Positions 9,094 to 19,448 are shown, counted from the first letter of the stretch. The stretch is 64,000 nt of DNA from Pseudomonas sp. Tri1 (GCF_017968885.1 NZ_CP072913.1:5744501-5808500); one strand, 5' to 3'. Notes: generated by a model not told the origin, from the letters alone. Numbers and translations are program-made.

Positions 9094-9807
9094 TCACAAA
9101 AGCCGGTTGCGCAAAGCGGCAACCACGTTGAAGGTCTGCTCGCGCACGGCGTTCTTCGGATCAAAGAGCGTCAGGGTCAGGCGCACGCTGCGAATCAGTG
9201 CAGGGTCAGTTGGATTGCTGCTGTAGCTCGACGCCGCGATGTCCGTCGCGCTGCTGGCTACGCCGAAAGTCACGTTGAAGGTTCGGACGTTGTCCACCAG
9301 CACCGCCAGGGTCGGGTTACCGGCACCAGTGCCCATCAGCAACTGGTTATTGCTGAAGCTGTAGATCAGCCGTCGTATCGGAAACGCCGTCTGCCCGGCC
9401 GCAGGTACCCGTACTCCGGTGTAGGCGGTTGCCGAGGTGCGGCAATCGGAGACGACGGTCCAGGTCGGTACGCCACCACCACCGCCGACATCCGTTGTCA
9501 CCAGGGTCAGTTTCAGGTTGGTGTTGTCCCAGCGGATCGGCGTGATCTGGCTGGCATTGAAGTCCCCCGCCGAGGAAGCATCGGTAATGGTCCCCAGGCA
9601 ACCGAACATGCCCACCATGCGCAGTTCCTGGACCATTTTGCTCAAGGCGAACCGGGCGTCCTCCTGCATCACCGCCGCCGCCCCCTGGCTGATGTAGGTG
9701 TTCTTGGCCGCAATGAAAATCTGCACCACGCCCAGCACGACGATCAGGCTGAGCACCAGCGCGATCATCAATTCAATCAGGCCGAATCCCCGGCAATACT
9801 TGTTCAA
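9094..9807 (-). CDS. pilW: Type IV minor pilin PilW
   Basis: 237 residues. Leader MNKYCRG precedes FGLIELMIALVLSLIVVLGVVQIF, a prepilin peptidase site with Glu at +5. It is larger than the other minor pilins, as is usual for PilW. It overlaps pilV by 4 bases and is followed by pilX 11 bases on, indicating a translationally coupled operon. Role: bridge between the core minor pilins and PilY1 in the tip complex. Confidence 0.88.
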   Translation of the reverse strand: MNKYCRGFGLIELMIALVLSLIVVLGVVQIFIAAKNTYISQGAAAVMQEDARFALSKMVQELRMVGMFGCLGTITDASSAGDFNASQITPIRWDNTNLKLTLVTTDVGGGGGVPTWTVVSDCRTSATAYTGVRVPAAGQTAFPIRRLIYSFSNNQLLMGTGAGNPTLAVLVDNVRTFNVTFGVASSATDIAASSYSSNPTDPALIRSVRLTLTLFDPKNAVREQTFNVVAALRNRLL

Positions 9808-10265
9808 GGCGGTGTCCCCACCGGGTCGACAGCGACACGACTGGTCAGCACGAAGCTGCGTCGCGCCTCGGCCGCGTCGGACGTGTTGGCGGCGCGGTCG
9901 TCGTCCCAGGAAATGGTGATGGTGTAGACCCGCTGGTTCAGCCGAATGGTGCCGGTGGCCGTGGCGCCGCCGAAGGCAATGATGTTGGTCTTGAAATCGT
10001 AGAGGTCCTGGTCGCGAGCAACGTTGAGGTTCGGCGAACTGGGCGGCGTGACGGTGTAGTCGGCACCGGAGTTGGCGCGGATGCGGTCCAGAATGTCATA
10101 GGCGATGAAACTGGCCTGGCTGGTCATGCGCGAACTGTCGGTGTACTTGAGGGCATTGAGCTGAATCATCGCCGCCCCCAGCAAACCCACGCCGAGGATC
10201 AGCACCGCCACCAGCACTTCGATCAGCGTCATGCCCCCCTGTGCCTTGTTACTGCAATCCTTCAT
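9804..10265 (-). CDS. pilV: Type IV minor pilin PilV
   Basis: 153 residues. The start at 10265 forms an ATGA overlap with the fimU stop. Leader MKDCSNKAQGG is followed by MTLIEVLVAVLILGVGLLGAA, the PilV/PulI-type class III signal with Glu at +5. The C-terminal region is compact. It is cotranscribed with fimU and pilW. Confidence 0.88.
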   Translation of the reverse strand: MKDCSNKAQGGMTLIEVLVAVLILGVGLLGAAMIQLNALKYTDSSRMTSQASFIAYDILDRIRANSGADYTVTPPSSPNLNVARDQDLYDFKTNIIAFGGATATGTIRLNQRVYTITISWDDDRAANTSDAAEARRSFVLTSRVAVDPVGTPP

Positions 10266-10744
10266 CCGCAACTTCCACCCAAAACGATTCTTCCATTGAG
10301 GCAAACACTCAGCGTCCGACTCTGCGCCCCCCTTACATAATTGAAGCTCACTGGCGTAGCCGGGGCCGACAACCCGCCAAGGCTGTTGAAATCCATGTTG
10401 GTCACCTCTGAGGTTAGCGTCAGAGTGACGCCGCTGCCCATCGCTGGAACAACCCGCAATACATTGGTCGGGGTGGTCGGATTGCCAGTGTTGTCATACA
10501 CCATCAATTCACCGCTCCAGGCACCGCCCTGGGTCGTGGGGCGAATCCGAATGGTGACACCACGGTCGATCGCTTCCATTCGGGCAAAGTTCAGCGCCCG
10601 GCGCAGATCGCTGATCTCGGTATCGGCCTTGGTGCTCTGCATCGATCCGGTAAACGCCGGCACCGCCAGGGTGATCAGGATCAGCATCACGCCGAGGGCC
10701 ACCACCACCTCAATCAGCGTGAAACCTTTTGTACGAAGATCCAT
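10262..10744 (-). CDS. fimU: Type IV minor pilin FimU (GspH/FimT family)
   Basis: 160 residues. The start at 10744 (MDLRTKG / FTLIEVVVALGVML) places the prepilin site at the N-terminus; upstream in-frame codons would add a spurious basic tail. GspH-type residues follow, including ALNFARMEAIDRGV, and the protein ends in a cysteine (GGSCG) with a partner Cys in SVCLNG. As first gene of the fimU-pilV-pilW-pilX-pilY1-pilE operon it should be transcribed from the 128-bp divergent region shared with fimT. The alternative name fimT is possible since the two are paralogues; position favours fimU. Confidence 0.82.
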   Translation of the reverse strand: MDLRTKGFTLIEVVVALGVMLILITLAVPAFTGSMQSTKADTEISDLRRALNFARMEAIDRGVTIRIRPTTQGGAWSGELMVYDNTGNPTTPTNVLRVVPAMGSGVTLTLTSEVTNMDFNSLGGLSAPATPVSFNYVRGAQSRTLSVCLNGRIVLGGSCG

Positions 10745-10778
10745 CGGTGCCCTCCGTTGCCGTCGGCTATACCTGCTT

Positions 10779-10811
10779 GTACACGCTAGAACAAACCACC
10801 GCCGCGTGTAC
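10779..10811. promoter_or_regulatory. Inverted repeat in the fimU/fimT divergent promoter region
   Basis: GTACACG (10779-10785) and CGTGTAC (10805-10811) are perfect 7-base inverted half-sites, 19 bases apart. They lie midway between the divergent starts of fimU (10744) and fimT (10873). The spacing of about 26 bases centre to centre suits a dimeric regulator or two bound dimers. AlgR controls the fimU operon in P. aeruginosa, but I do not see its usual CCGTTCGTC core, so the regulator is unassigned. Confidence 0.4.
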
Positions 10812-10872
10812 GGTTGTTTTGGAATACGGCGCACGGATCGCGCCGCTTAACACGCTTCAGGGAGGAGATGTC

Positions 10873-11388
10873 ATGCACCAACAGGGCTTCAGCCTGATCG
10901 AGCTGCTCATGGGACTGGCGATTGCGGCAATTGTTCTGTCGTGGGCCGGCTCCGGCTACAAAGCGCTGGTCGAATCCACTGAACGCAAAGACGCCGCGCT
11001 GCTATTGGCCAGCGGCTTGCGCAGCGCTCGCAGCGAAGCCATCGCGCGCAACCGAACCGTCGTGATCAGAGGGATAGACAACGATTGGGGCCGGGGCTGG
11101 CGGATCACGCTGGACGACAAAGAGAAAACATTGCTGATGGAACGCAGTAGTCGCGCCCGGGTGATTGGCAACTGGCCGGTGAAGCGGTCGGTGCGGTTCA
11201 GCAGCCTGGGGGAGGCACTACTGCCCAGCGGCGCCTTCCAGGCCGGCACGCTACACGTGTGCGCCAAACGCGAGCCACTCAGTCACCATCAGGTGGTGCT
11301 GGCGCGCACCGGACGCATCAGCCTACGCAGCGAAAAAGCCGAGCAGGCCGCATGCGAAAAGGACTTAAAGCAGGGAACGGACGCGTAG
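10873..11388 (+). CDS. fimT: Type IV pilus biogenesis protein FimT (GspH family)
   Basis: 171 residues. The start at 10873 follows GGGAGGAGATGTC, a strong RBS. Leader MHQQG precedes [19 protein letters not shown], a prepilin peptidase site. The GspH-like segment [20 protein letters not shown] follows, and two Cys are present ([14 protein letters not shown]). FimT-type pilins are linked to DNA uptake in some gamma-proteobacteria. It is transcribed away from fimU, and its last 24 bases overlap the 3' end of ispH in convergent orientation. Confidence 0.8.
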   Translation: MHQQGFSLIELLMGLAIAAIVLSWAGSGYKALVESTERKDAALLLASGLRSARSEAIARNRTVVIRGIDNDWGRGWRITLDDKEKTLLMERSSRARVIGNWPVKRSVRFSSLGEALLPSGAFQAGTLHVCAKREPLSHHQVVLARTGRISLRSEKAEQAACEKDLKQGTDA

Positions 11389-12312
11389 CTCTTTGGGCAT
11401 CGAGAAAGTGATGTTCTCCTCGCGACCGGCCAATTCATCGGCACCGGTTGCGCCCCAGGCCTGCAATTGCTGGATCACGCCACGCACCAGCACTTCCGGC
11501 GCGGAGGCACCGGCGGTGATGCCGATACGCTCGACGCTGTCGAACCAGCTACGCTGCATGTCCTCGGCGCCGTCAATCAGATAAGCCGGCGTGTCCATGC
11601 GCTCGGCCAGCTCACGCAAGCGATTGGAGTTGGAGCTGTTCGGGCTGCCGACCACCAGGACCACATCGCATTCGTTGGCCAGTTGCTTGACCGCGTCCTG
11701 ACGGTTCTGGGTGGCGTAGCAGATGTCGTCCTTGCGTGGCCCGCCGATGGCCGGGAAGCGAGCACGCAGTGCGTCGATCACCCGACTCGTGTCGTCCATG
11801 GACAGGGTGGTCTGGGTGACAAAAGCCAGGCTCTCGGGGTTACGGACCTGCAAGGCCGCGACGTCAGCCTCGTCCTCGACCAGGTAGATCGCCCCGCCAT
11901 TCCTGGCGTCGTACTGGCCCATGGTGCCTTCGACTTCCGGATGCCCCTCGTGGCCGATCAGGATGCATTCGCGACCGTCACGGCTGTAGCGCGCGACCTC
12001 GATATGCACCTTGGTCACCAGTGGGCAAGTGGCGTCGAACACCTTCAGGCCACGGCCGGCGGCTTCGGTGCGCACCGCTTGGGAAACCCCGTGGGCGCTG
12101 AAAATCACGATGACGTCGTCCGGGACCTGGTCCAGCTCCTCGACAAAGATCGCTCCGCGGCTACGCAGGTCTTCGACGACGAATTTGTTGTGGACCACTT
12201 CGTGGCGCACATAGATCGGCGGCCCGAAGACTTCCAGGGCGCGGTTGACGATTTCGATCGCCCGGTCCACACCGGCGCAGAAGCCACGGGGGTTGGCGAG
12301 TTTGATTTGCAT
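11365..12312 (-). CDS. ispH: 4-hydroxy-3-methylbut-2-enyl diphosphate reductase IspH
   Basis: 315 residues. This is the last enzyme of the MEP isoprenoid pathway, making IPP and DMAPP using a 4Fe-4S cluster. The three cluster cysteines are in GFCAGVDRA (Cys12), TCPLVTKVH and CYATQNRQ. The substrate motif [10 protein letters not shown] is intact. It is last in the ribF-ileS-lspA-fkpB-ispH cluster and separated from fkpB by a 136-base gap that holds a REPIN, so it may be partly uncoupled from the upstream genes. Confidence 0.96.
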   Translation of the reverse strand: MQIKLANPRGFCAGVDRAIEIVNRALEVFGPPIYVRHEVVHNKFVVEDLRSRGAIFVEELDQVPDDVIVIFSAHGVSQAVRTEAAGRGLKVFDATCPLVTKVHIEVARYSRDGRECILIGHEGHPEVEGTMGQYDARNGGAIYLVEDEADVAALQVRNPESLAFVTQTTLSMDDTSRVIDALRARFPAIGGPRKDDICYATQNRQDAVKQLANECDVVLVVGSPNSSNSNRLRELAERMDTPAYLIDGAEDMQRSWFDSVERIGITAGASAPEVLVRGVIQQLQAWGATGADELAGREENITFSMPKELRVRSLL

Positions 12313-12327
12313 GCTGTGCCTCGTGTC

Positions 12328-12416
12328 TGTGGGAGCGAGCCTGCTCGCGATGCGGTGGATCAGTCAACTCGACGGTGGCTGGGACTCAGCTATCGCGAGC
12401 AGGCTCGCTCCCACAG
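12328..12416. repeat. REPIN between fkpB and ispH
   Basis: CTGTGGGAGCGAGCCTGCTCGCG and CGCGAGCAGGCTCGCTCCCACAG form a near-perfect inverted pair inside an operon. Such elements can stall 3' exonucleases and so separate expression of upstream and downstream genes. Confidence 0.85.
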
Positions 12417-12448
12417 GAATTGTGGGGGCAGCCACTGCCCGTTAAACC

Positions 12449-12886
12449 TTAAAGCGCCTTGACCTCGAGGATTTCCACTTCGAAGCTCAAGGTCTTGCCC
12501 GCCAGCGGATGGTTGAAGTCCACGGTCACCTGGGCGTCGTCGTAAGTCTTCACCACACCTGGCAGCTCGGTGTTGGCAGCGTCGTTGAAGATCACCAGCA
12601 GGCCCTCGGACAGCTCCATGTCCTGGAACTGGGAGCGTGGCATGGTCTGCACGTTTTGTGGGTTGGGCTGACCAAAGGCGTTTTCCGGTGGAACGACCAC
12701 GGTGCGCTTGTCGCCGGCCTTGAAACCGAAAATCGCTGCTTCGAAGCCGGGCAACAGGTTACCGTCGCCGACCTTGAATACCGCCGGGGCTTTGTCGAAA
12801 GTGCTGTCGACAGTGTCGCCGTTTTCCAGGTGCAGGGCGAAGTGAAGCTTCACTTCAGTGTTTTGAGCGATACGCTGCTCAGTCAT
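12449..12886 (-). CDS. fkpB: FKBP-type peptidyl-prolyl isomerase FkpB (SlpA-like)
   Basis: 145 residues, cytoplasmic, with no signal peptide. The FKBP fold has an inserted IF domain: the N-terminal strand VKLHFALHLENGDTVDSTF, LLPGFEAAIFGFKAGDKR, then VVPPENAFGQPNPQNVQ. Prolyl isomerase/chaperone of the SlyD/SlpA branch; the His-rich metal tail of SlyD is absent. It overlaps lspA by 8 bases. Confidence 0.9.
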   Translation of the reverse strand: MTEQRIAQNTEVKLHFALHLENGDTVDSTFDKAPAVFKVGDGNLLPGFEAAIFGFKAGDKRTVVVPPENAFGQPNPQNVQTMPRSQFQDMELSEGLLVIFNDAANTELPGVVKTYDDAQVTVDFNHPLAGKTLSFEVEILEVKAL

Positions 12887-13391
12887 GGACGGCTTCTCCG
12901 GTTTTCTTGCTCTTGAACATATCCAGGGCGAGCATCACGGCGCCCACGGTGATAGCGCTGTCGGCAAAGTTGAACGCCGGGAAATACCAGCGGTTCTGCC
13001 AATGCACCAGGATGAAATCGATGACGTGGCCCAGGGCAATCCGATCATAGAGATTGCCCAACGCGCCACCGAGCACCAACGCCAGCGCCACGGCCAGCCA
13101 GGTTTCATCGCGGCCCAGGCGCTTGAGCCAGACTACCAGCACGGCGCTGACCACAACCGCGATCAGGGCGAACAGCCAGCGCTGCCAGCCCGAACTGTCG
13201 GCCAGGAAACTGAACGCCGCCCCCGTGTTGTAGGCCAGGGTCCAGCTGAAGTAGTCAGGGATGACCACGATCTGCTGGTACATGGTCAGCGAGTGCTCGA
13301 AGTAGTACTTGCTGGCCTGGTCGATGACCAGGACCAACACGCTCAACCACAACCAGCCCAGCCGTCCGAAACGGCTCGCCACGTTAGGCAT
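12879..13391 (-). CDS. lspA: Prolipoprotein signal peptidase LspA
   Basis: 170 residues, four predicted membrane helices. Signal peptidase II removes lipoprotein signal peptides after Lgt acylation. The catalytic aspartates are in GNLYDRI and FNFADSAI, and the N-terminal [10 protein letters not shown] motif is intact. The start at 13391 overlaps the ileS stop by 8 bases (translational coupling); a further upstream GTG would lie inside ileS. Confidence 0.95.
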   Translation of the reverse strand: MPNVASRFGRLGWLWLSVLVLVIDQASKYYFEHSLTMYQQIVVIPDYFSWTLAYNTGAAFSFLADSSGWQRWLFALIAVVVSAVLVVWLKRLGRDETWLAVALALVLGGALGNLYDRIALGHVIDFILVHWQNRWYFPAFNFADSAITVGAVMLALDMFKSKKTGEAVHD

Positions 13392-16215
13392 AGTGACGAA
13401 CCTCACCGCTGCCGCTGATGTTATCGACGCAACGACCGCAGATTTCCGGATGTTCCGGGTTCACGCCGACGTCTTCGCGGCAGTGCCAGCAACGGGCGCA
13501 CTTGGTGTGGTTCGACTTGACGATCTTGAGCTTCAGGCCGCTGACTTCAGTGACCACCGCATCGGCCGGTGCCTGCACGAAAGGTGCAACACTGGCAGTG
13601 GAGGTGATCAGCACGAAGCGCAGCTCGTTGCCCAGTTTGGCCAGGTCGCAGCCCAGGGCTTCTTCGGCGTAGAGGGTCACTTCGGCCTGCAGGTTGCCAC
13701 CGACGGCCTTGGCCGCGCGCTGGATCTCCATTTCCTTGTTGACCGCCGCCTTGACCGCCATGATCCGGTCCCAATAGGCCCGGTCCAGCTCAAAGCCTTG
13801 CGGCAACTCGGTGAGGCCTTCGTACCAGGTGTTGAGCATCACCGATTCGTTGCGCTCGCCCGGCAGGTACTGCCACAACTCGTCGGCGGTGAACGCCAGG
13901 ATCGGCGCGATCCAGCGCACCAGCGCCTCGCTGATGTGGAACAGCGCGGTCTGGCACGAACGGCGCGCCTTGCTGTTGGCGCCGGTGGTGTACTGGCGAT
14001 CCTTGATGATGTCGAGGTAGAAACCACCCAGCTCCTGCACACAGAAGTTGTGGATCTTGGAATAGACGTTCCAGAAGCGGTATTCGCCGTAGTGTTCCTG
14101 CAACTCGCGCTGCAGCAGCAGGGTACGGTCCACGGCCCAACGGTCCAGCGCGAGCATTTCTTCGGCCGGCAGCAGATCGGTGGCCGGGTTGAAGCCGGTC
14201 AGGTTGGAAAGCAGGAAGCGCGCGGTGTTACGGATCCGCCGGTAGGCGTCCGCGCTGCGCTGCAGGATCTGCTCGGAAACAGCCATCTCGCCGGAATAAT
14301 CGGTGGAGGCAACCCACAGGCGCATGATGTCGGCGCCCAGGGTGTCGTTGACCTTCTGCGGCGCGATCACGTTGCCCAGGGACTTGGACATCTTGCGGCC
14401 GGACTCATCGACGGTGAAGCCGTGGGTCAGCAGCTCGCGGTACGGCGCGTGGTCGTCGATGGCGCAACCGGTCAGCAACGAGGAATGGAACCAGCCACGG
14501 TGCTGGTCCGAACCTTCCAGGTACAGGTCGGCACGCGGGCCGCTCTCGTGGCCCATCGGGTGCGAACCGCGCAGCACGTGCCAATGGGTGGTGCCAGAGT
14601 CGAACCAGACGTCCAGGGTGTCGCTGATCTTGTCGTACAGCGGCGCTTCGTCGCCCAAAAGCTCAGCGGCATCCATCTTGAACCAGGCTTCGATGCCTTC
14701 GACTTCGACGCGCTTGGCCACTGCTTCCATCAGCTCAACGGTGCGTGGGTGCAGCTCGCCGCTTTCCTTGTTCAGGAAAAACGGGATCGGCACGCCCCAG
14801 TTGCGCTGGCGGGAGATGCACCAGTCGGGACGGTTGGCGATCATCGAGTGCAGGCGCGCCTGGCCCCAGGCCGGCACGAATTTAGTGTCTTCGATGGCCT
14901 TGAGGGATCGCTGGCGCAGGGTGTCGCCAGTGGTGGGCTGCTTGTCCATGCCGATGAACCACTGCGCGGTGGCGCGGTAGATCAGCGGGGTCTTGTGGCG
15001 CCAGCAGTGCATGTAGCTGTGTTCGATGACGGTGGTGTGCAACAGCGCGCCGACTTCGGTCAGCTTGTCGACGATGGCCGGGTTGGCTTTCCAGATGAAC
15101 TGGCCGCCGAAGAATTCCAGCGACGGCACGTACACGCCATTGCTCTGCACCGGGTTGAGGATGTCGTCGTTGACCATGCCGTATTTCTTGCAGGTCACGA
15201 AGTCGTCAACGCCATAGGCCGGCGCGGAGTGAACCACGCCAGTGCCCGCACCCAGTTCCACGTAGTCGGCCAGGTACACCGGCGACAGGCGATCATAGAA
15301 CGGGTGACGGAAATTGATCAGCTCCAGCGCCGAACCTGGCGCGGTGGCAACCACCGAACCTTCGAGGCTGTAGCGGGCCAGGCAGGATTCGACCAGCTCT
15401 TCGGCCAGCACCAGCAGCTTGTCGCCGACGTCGACCAGGGCGTAGTTGAACTCCGGGTGGACGTTCAGCGCCTGGTTGGCCGGGATGGTCCACGGGGTGG
15501 TGGTCCAGATCACGATCGCGGCCGGTTTGGCCAGCTTGCCCAGGCCGAAAGCGGCGGCGAGCTTGTCTTCATCGGCAATCGGGAACGCGACGTCGATGGT
15601 CGAGGACTTCTTGTTTTCGTACTCGACTTCCGCCTCGGCCAGGGCCGAACCGCAATCGAAGCACCAGTTCACCGGCTTGAGGCCCTTGAACACGAAGCCG
15701 CCCTCGACGATTTTCGCCAGGGCACGGATTTCGCCGGCTTCGTTCTTGAAGTCCATGGTCTTGTACGGATTGGCGAAGTCGCCCAGCACGCCAAGGCGAA
15801 TGAATTCGGACTTCTGCCCTTCGATCTGCTCGGTGGCGTAGGCACGGCACAGCTCGCGGGTCTTGTCCGCGCCCAGGTTCTTGCCGTGGGTCACTTCGAC
15901 CTTGTGCTCGATCGGCAGGCCATGGCAGTCCCAACCCGGGACATACGGCGCATCAAAACCCGACAGGGTCTTGGAGCGGATGATCATGTCCTTGAGAATC
16001 TTGTTCAGCGCGTGACCGATGTGAATGGTGCCATTGGCGTACGGAGGGCCGTCGTGCAGGACGAACTTCGGACGATCCTTGCCAATTTCGCGCAACTTTC
16101 CGTACAGGCCAATGCTGTCCCAACGCTGCAGAATCTGTGGTTCGCGCTGAGGCAGGCCGGCCTTCATTGGGAAGGCGGTGTCCGGAAGGTTTAGCGTGGC
16201 TTTATAGTCGGTCAT
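13384..16215 (-). CDS. ileS: Isoleucyl-tRNA synthetase IleS
   Basis: 943 residues, full-length class I synthetase. The HIGH motif is [13 protein letters not shown] is GRKMSKSLG, and a CP1 editing domain lies between them. The C-terminal zinc site has two Cys pairs (CARCWHC and CGRC). It is the bacterial type sensitive to mupirocin rather than the eukaryote-like IleS2, judged by the zinc-ribbon tail. It sits 13 bases after ribF and overlaps lspA. Confidence 0.97.
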   Translation of the reverse strand: MTDYKATLNLPDTAFPMKAGLPQREPQILQRWDSIGLYGKLREIGKDRPKFVLHDGPPYANGTIHIGHALNKILKDMIIRSKTLSGFDAPYVPGWDCHGLPIEHKVEVTHGKNLGADKTRELCRAYATEQIEGQKSEFIRLGVLGDFANPYKTMDFKNEAGEIRALAKIVEGGFVFKGLKPVNWCFDCGSALAEAEVEYENKKSSTIDVAFPIADEDKLAAAFGLGKLAKPAAIVIWTTTPWTIPANQALNVHPEFNYALVDVGDKLLVLAEELVESCLARYSLEGSVVATAPGSALELINFRHPFYDRLSPVYLADYVELGAGTGVVHSAPAYGVDDFVTCKKYGMVNDDILNPVQSNGVYVPSLEFFGGQFIWKANPAIVDKLTEVGALLHTTVIEHSYMHCWRHKTPLIYRATAQWFIGMDKQPTTGDTLRQRSLKAIEDTKFVPAWGQARLHSMIANRPDWCISRQRNWGVPIPFFLNKESGELHPRTVELMEAVAKRVEVEGIEAWFKMDAAELLGDEAPLYDKISDTLDVWFDSGTTHWHVLRGSHPMGHESGPRADLYLEGSDQHRGWFHSSLLTGCAIDDHAPYRELLTHGFTVDESGRKMSKSLGNVIAPQKVNDTLGADIMRLWVASTDYSGEMAVSEQILQRSADAYRRIRNTARFLLSNLTGFNPATDLLPAEEMLALDRWAVDRTLLLQRELQEHYGEYRFWNVYSKIHNFCVQELGGFYLDIIKDRQYTTGANSKARRSCQTALFHISEALVRWIAPILAFTADELWQYLPGERNESVMLNTWYEGLTELPQGFELDRAYWDRIMAVKAAVNKEMEIQRAAKAVGGNLQAEVTLYAEEALGCDLAKLGNELRFVLITSTASVAPFVQAPADAVVTEVSGLKLKIVKSNHTKCARCWHCREDVGVNPEHPEICGRCVDNISGSGEVRHYA

Positions 16216-16228
16216 TTAAGGCTCTTCA

Positions 16229-17167
16229 TTAGCGATTGGCGCTGGTTGCGACAAGGGCACGGGCGGCGGCGATATCTGCATTGATCGCCGTCTTGAGCGC
16301 CTCCAGAGAGGCAAAACGCTGCTCTTCACGCAGCTTTTGGTGGAAAACCACCGTCAAACGCCGGTCATACAGATCGCCGGCAAAATCCAGAACATGTACT
16401 TCGAGGTGGGCCTTGCCATCCCCTTGGACCGTGGGCCGTACGCCGATATTGGCGACACCGGGCCAGGTCTTGCCGTCGATCTCGACACTCACCAGGAACA
16501 CCCCGGTCAACGGTACACGACGACGCTTGAGTTGCACGTTGGCCGTCGGCGTGCCCAATTGGCGCGCCAGTTTCTGCCCGTGCAGGATCCGCCCGGCAAT
16601 CCGGTACGGCCGGCCGAGCAAGCGCTCGGCCAATTCGAAGTCGCCAGCTGCCAGGGCATTGCGGACCTGGGTGCTGCTGACGCGCAAGCCGTCGATCTCG
16701 ACAGTCTGCGCCGCCTCGACAGTGAAACCCTGGGCGATACCGGCCTGTTGCAAGTAGTTGAAATCCCCTACCCGGTCACAGCCGAAACGAAAATCGTCGC
16801 CCACTTCCAGATGCTTCACACCCAGACCGTCCACCAGGATGGTCTCGACGAACGCGGCGGCGCTGAGCTTGCTCAGGCGCCGGTTGAAGGCCAGGCACAG
16901 GACCCGGTCGATGCCTTCGGCGGCCAGCAGTTGCAGCTTATCGCGCAAACGGGCCAGACGGGCCGGGGCGGTGGCAGGGTCGAAACATTCCCGGGGCTGC
17001 GGCTCGAAGATCACCACGCAGCTCGGCACGCCCAATTCCAGCGCACGCTCGCGCAGCCGCGCCAGGATAGCCTGGTGGCCACGGTGAACACCGTCAAAGT
17101 TGCCAATAGTGGCGACACAGCCCCGATGTTGGGGGCGCAGGTTGTGGAGGCCTCGAACCAGCTGCAT
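16229..17167 (-). CDS. ribF: Bifunctional riboflavin kinase / FAD synthetase RibF
   Basis: 312 residues. The N-terminal nucleotidyltransferase motif GNFDGVHRGHQAIL makes FAD from FMN; the C-terminal flavokinase has GTPTANVQLKRR and a late His. The start is placed at ATG 17167 because a TATAAT box lies 29 bases upstream (17196-17201), so transcription would begin about 17189 and leave an ~20-base leader with AAGAAG. The alternative ATG at 17185 would then be almost leaderless. First gene of the ribF-ileS-lspA-fkpB-ispH cluster. Confidence 0.94.
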   Translation of the reverse strand: MQLVRGLHNLRPQHRGCVATIGNFDGVHRGHQAILARLRERALELGVPSCVVIFEPQPRECFDPATAPARLARLRDKLQLLAAEGIDRVLCLAFNRRLSKLSAAAFVETILVDGLGVKHLEVGDDFRFGCDRVGDFNYLQQAGIAQGFTVEAAQTVEIDGLRVSSTQVRNALAAGDFELAERLLGRPYRIAGRILHGQKLARQLGTPTANVQLKRRRVPLTGVFLVSVEIDGKTWPGVANIGVRPTVQGDGKAHLEVHVLDFAGDLYDRRLTVVFHQKLREEQRFASLEALKTAINADIAAARALVATSANR

Positions 17168-17195
17168 AACGCGCTTCTTGCTCATAAAGTGGCCG

Positions 17196-17201
17196 ATTAT
17201 A
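17196..17201 (-). promoter_or_regulatory. Probable -10 element for ribF operon
   Basis: A perfect TATAAT on the minus strand, 29 bases before the chosen ribF start. No good TTGACA lies at 16-18 bases, so the -35 is weak or the promoter uses other contacts. Confidence 0.5.
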
Positions 17202-17296
17202 ACCACACCCGGCGGCCAACGACAGGCAACACCGCAAGCCAAAGTGATCGAACCGACAAAACCGCTGCCCGGCCAGGGATTCTCGAAGGCAAACCC

Positions 17297-18835
17297 TCAG
17301 CTCAAGGCCTTGCGATTGAAGTCGCGCAGGCGGAAACCCATCAACAGCAACATACCGAAATATGCCACCACGCCGGCGGCGACCAGCACGCCCAGACGCA
17401 GGAAACGCGCGAGCATCTGCCCTTCGCCCCAGGCCGGCATGAAATGCATCGCGCCAAGCAGGACTGCCGACATCACCGCCACGGCCACCAGCAGCTTGAG
17501 GCCGAACTTGCCCCAGCCCGGCTGCGGCTGATACATCTTCTGTTTGCGCAGTTGGTAAAACAGCAACCCGGCGTTGAGACAGGCGCCGGCACTGATCGCC
17601 AAGGCCAGGCCGGCGTGCGCCAGCGGACCGATCAGCAACAGGTTGAACAGTTGGGTCATCACCAAGGTAAAAATGGCGATTTTCACCGGCGTGCGAATGT
17701 TTTGCTGGGCGTAGAAGCCTGGCGCCAGCACCTTGATCACGATGATCCCGAGCAAGCCCACCGAGTATGCGATCAGCGCACGCTGGGTCATCAAGGCGTC
17801 GAACGCATTGAATTGACCGTATTGGAACAGCGAAACCGTCAGCGGCTCAGCCAGGATTCCCAGCGCGAGGGAACAGGGCAAGACCAGCACGAAGCACAGG
17901 CGCAAGCCCCAGTCGAGGATGCGCGAGTATTCCTGGCGGTCCTGGCTGGCGTAGGTCTTGGCCAGGGTTGGCAGCAGGATCGTGCCCAGGGCCACGCCCA
18001 GCACGCCGGACGGCAACTCCATCAGGCGGTCGGCGTAGTACATCCACGACACCGAGCCGGCCACCAGGAACGAAGCGAAAATGGTGTTGATAATCAGGGA
18101 AATCTGACTCACAGACACCCCGAGGATCGCCGGCAGCATCTGCTTCATCACCCGCCATACACCGCTGTCGCGCAGATTCAGCCGCGGCAGCACCAGCATG
18201 CCGATCTTTTTCAGGTGCGGCAGTTGGTACAGCAACTGCGCCAGGCCACCGACCAATACCGCCCAGCCGAGAGCCATCACGGGAGGGTCGAAGTATGGCG
18301 TGAGGAACACCGCAAACACGATCATGCTGACGTTGAGCAGGGTCGGCACAAAGGCCGGCACGGAAAAACGGTTCCAGGTATTGAGAATTGCCCCGGCCAG
18401 GGACGACAGGGAGATCAGCAATATATAAGGAAAGGTCACCCGCAGCAGGTCCGAGGTGAGCTGGAATTTTTCCGGCGTATCGGTGAAACCCGGGGCCGTG
18501 GCCCAGATCACCCACGGCGCGGCGAGCATGCCGGCGGCCGTGACCAACGCCAGCACCAAGGTCAGCAGCCCTGTGACGTAGGCGATGAACGTGCGGGTCG
18601 CCTCGTCGCCCTTCTGGCTTTTATATTCCGCCAGGATTGGCACAAAAGCCTGGGAAAAAGCACCTTCGGCGAAGATCCGGCGCAACAGGTTGGGCAACTT
18701 GAAGGCAATGAAAAAGGCGTCGGTGGCCATTCCGGCACCGAATATCCGCGCTATCAGCGTGTCGCGAACAAACCCCAGGACACGGGAAAGCATCGTGATA
18801 GAGCTGACGGCAGCCAATGATTTGAGCAGATTCAT
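17297..18835 (-). CDS. murJ: Lipid II flippase MurJ (MviN)
   Basis: 512 residues, polytopic with about 14 hydrophobic helices, MOP superfamily. The N-terminal MurJ signature [21 protein letters not shown] carries the conserved arginines of the central cavity, with [20 protein letters not shown] following. It flips undecaprenyl-PP-linked peptidoglycan precursor to the periplasmic face. It lies upstream of ribF on the same strand with a 129-base gap and is divergent from rpsT, the order conserved in pseudomonads. Confidence 0.96.
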   Translation of the reverse strand: MNLLKSLAAVSSITMLSRVLGFVRDTLIARIFGAGMATDAFFIAFKLPNLLRRIFAEGAFSQAFVPILAEYKSQKGDEATRTFIAYVTGLLTLVLALVTAAGMLAAPWVIWATAPGFTDTPEKFQLTSDLLRVTFPYILLISLSSLAGAILNTWNRFSVPAFVPTLLNVSMIVFAVFLTPYFDPPVMALGWAVLVGGLAQLLYQLPHLKKIGMLVLPRLNLRDSGVWRVMKQMLPAILGVSVSQISLIINTIFASFLVAGSVSWMYYADRLMELPSGVLGVALGTILLPTLAKTYASQDRQEYSRILDWGLRLCFVLVLPCSLALGILAEPLTVSLFQYGQFNAFDALMTQRALIAYSVGLLGIIVIKVLAPGFYAQQNIRTPVKIAIFTLVMTQLFNLLLIGPLAHAGLALAISAGACLNAGLLFYQLRKQKMYQPQPGWGKFGLKLLVAVAVMSAVLLGAMHFMPAWGEGQMLARFLRLGVLVAAGVVAYFGMLLLMGFRLRDFNRKALS

Positions 18836-19007
18836 GAAAAGAGTTTTTGCCTGTCGATAAACAGCAGGCGAACAACGCGCCCACTTATGCGATACTCCGC
18901 GCCGCTAAACAGTACAGAGCCAAAGCCCGCGAGTTTACAGGTCGCACGCCGGAAAGAAATCCTTCGGTGCGCTGCACCTGCCATTCAGCGGAACGCGTCA
19001 CCCGCCC

Positions 19008-19036
19008 TTGACAAGACCTCAACTCATCGGCATGAT
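19008..19036 (+). promoter_or_regulatory. Sigma-70 promoter for rpsT
   Basis: A perfect TTGACA (19008-19013), a 17-base spacer, then CATGAT (19031-19036). The rpsT GTG start follows 53 bases later, with GAGGAG as RBS. Confidence 0.75.
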
Positions 19037-19089
19037 TCGCGGCCTATTTTGTTTGCTATTTCCTAAAAAGTCTTTCGAGGAGCTCGACG

Positions 19090-19368
19090 GTGGCCAACAC
19101 ACCTTCCGCCAAAAAACGTGCAAAACAGGCTGAGAAGCGTCGCAGCCACAACGCCAGCCTGCGTTCCATGGTCCGTACCTACATCAAGAACGTAGTTAAG
19201 GCCATCGACGCAAAAGACGCTGAAAAAGCCCAAGCTGCTTACGTTCTGGCTGTGCCAGTTATCGACCGTATGGCCGATAAAGGCATCATCCACAAGAACA
19301 AGGCTGCTCGCCATAAGAGCCGCCTGAATGGCCACGTAAAGGCCTTGAACGTTGCCGCTGCTGCCTAA
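19090..19368 (+). CDS. rpsT: 30S ribosomal protein S20
   Basis: 92 residues, GTG start with RBS GAGGAGCTCGAC. Typical basic sequence: [18 protein letters not shown], then [16 protein letters not shown] and [15 protein letters not shown]. It binds 16S rRNA early in 30S assembly. Monocistronic: its own promoter and its own terminator are both visible. A GTG start is unusual for an abundant protein and could reflect autoregulation, as known for S20 in enterobacteria (which uses UUG). Confidence 0.97.
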   Translation: MANTPSAKKRAKQAEKRRSHNASLRSMVRTYIKNVVKAIDAKDAEKAQAAYVLAVPVIDRMADKGIIHKNKAARHKSRLNGHVKALNVAAAA

Positions 19369-19382
19369 GCGACGCGCTCGTT

Positions 19383-19410
19383 AAAAAACCGACCTTAGGG
19401 TCGGTTTTTT
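19383..19410 (+). terminator. Rho-independent terminator after rpsT
   Basis: AAAAAACCGACC / GGTCGGTTTTTT stem with a 4-base loop, 14 bases after the stop codon. The symmetric A and T tracts could make it bidirectional. Confidence 0.92.
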
Positions 19411-19448
19411 ATTGCCTGGGATTTACCCCACGCCAGAGCACCCCTCCC

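Noticed and set aside
13309..16194. 961-codon open frame on the plus strand antisense to ileS
   Set aside because: Shadow of a high-GC gene: composition is biased toward His/Gln/Val/Gly with no domain, and the minus strand encodes an unmistakable IleS.
17168..17296. FMN riboswitch upstream of ribF
   Set aside because: The leader would be only about 20 bases; there is no room for an RFN element, and ribF is not a usual FMN-riboswitch target in pseudomonads.
16337..18820. 827-codon open frame antisense to ribF and murJ
   Set aside because: It spans two real genes and their intergenic gap, with Gln/His-rich low-complexity translation.
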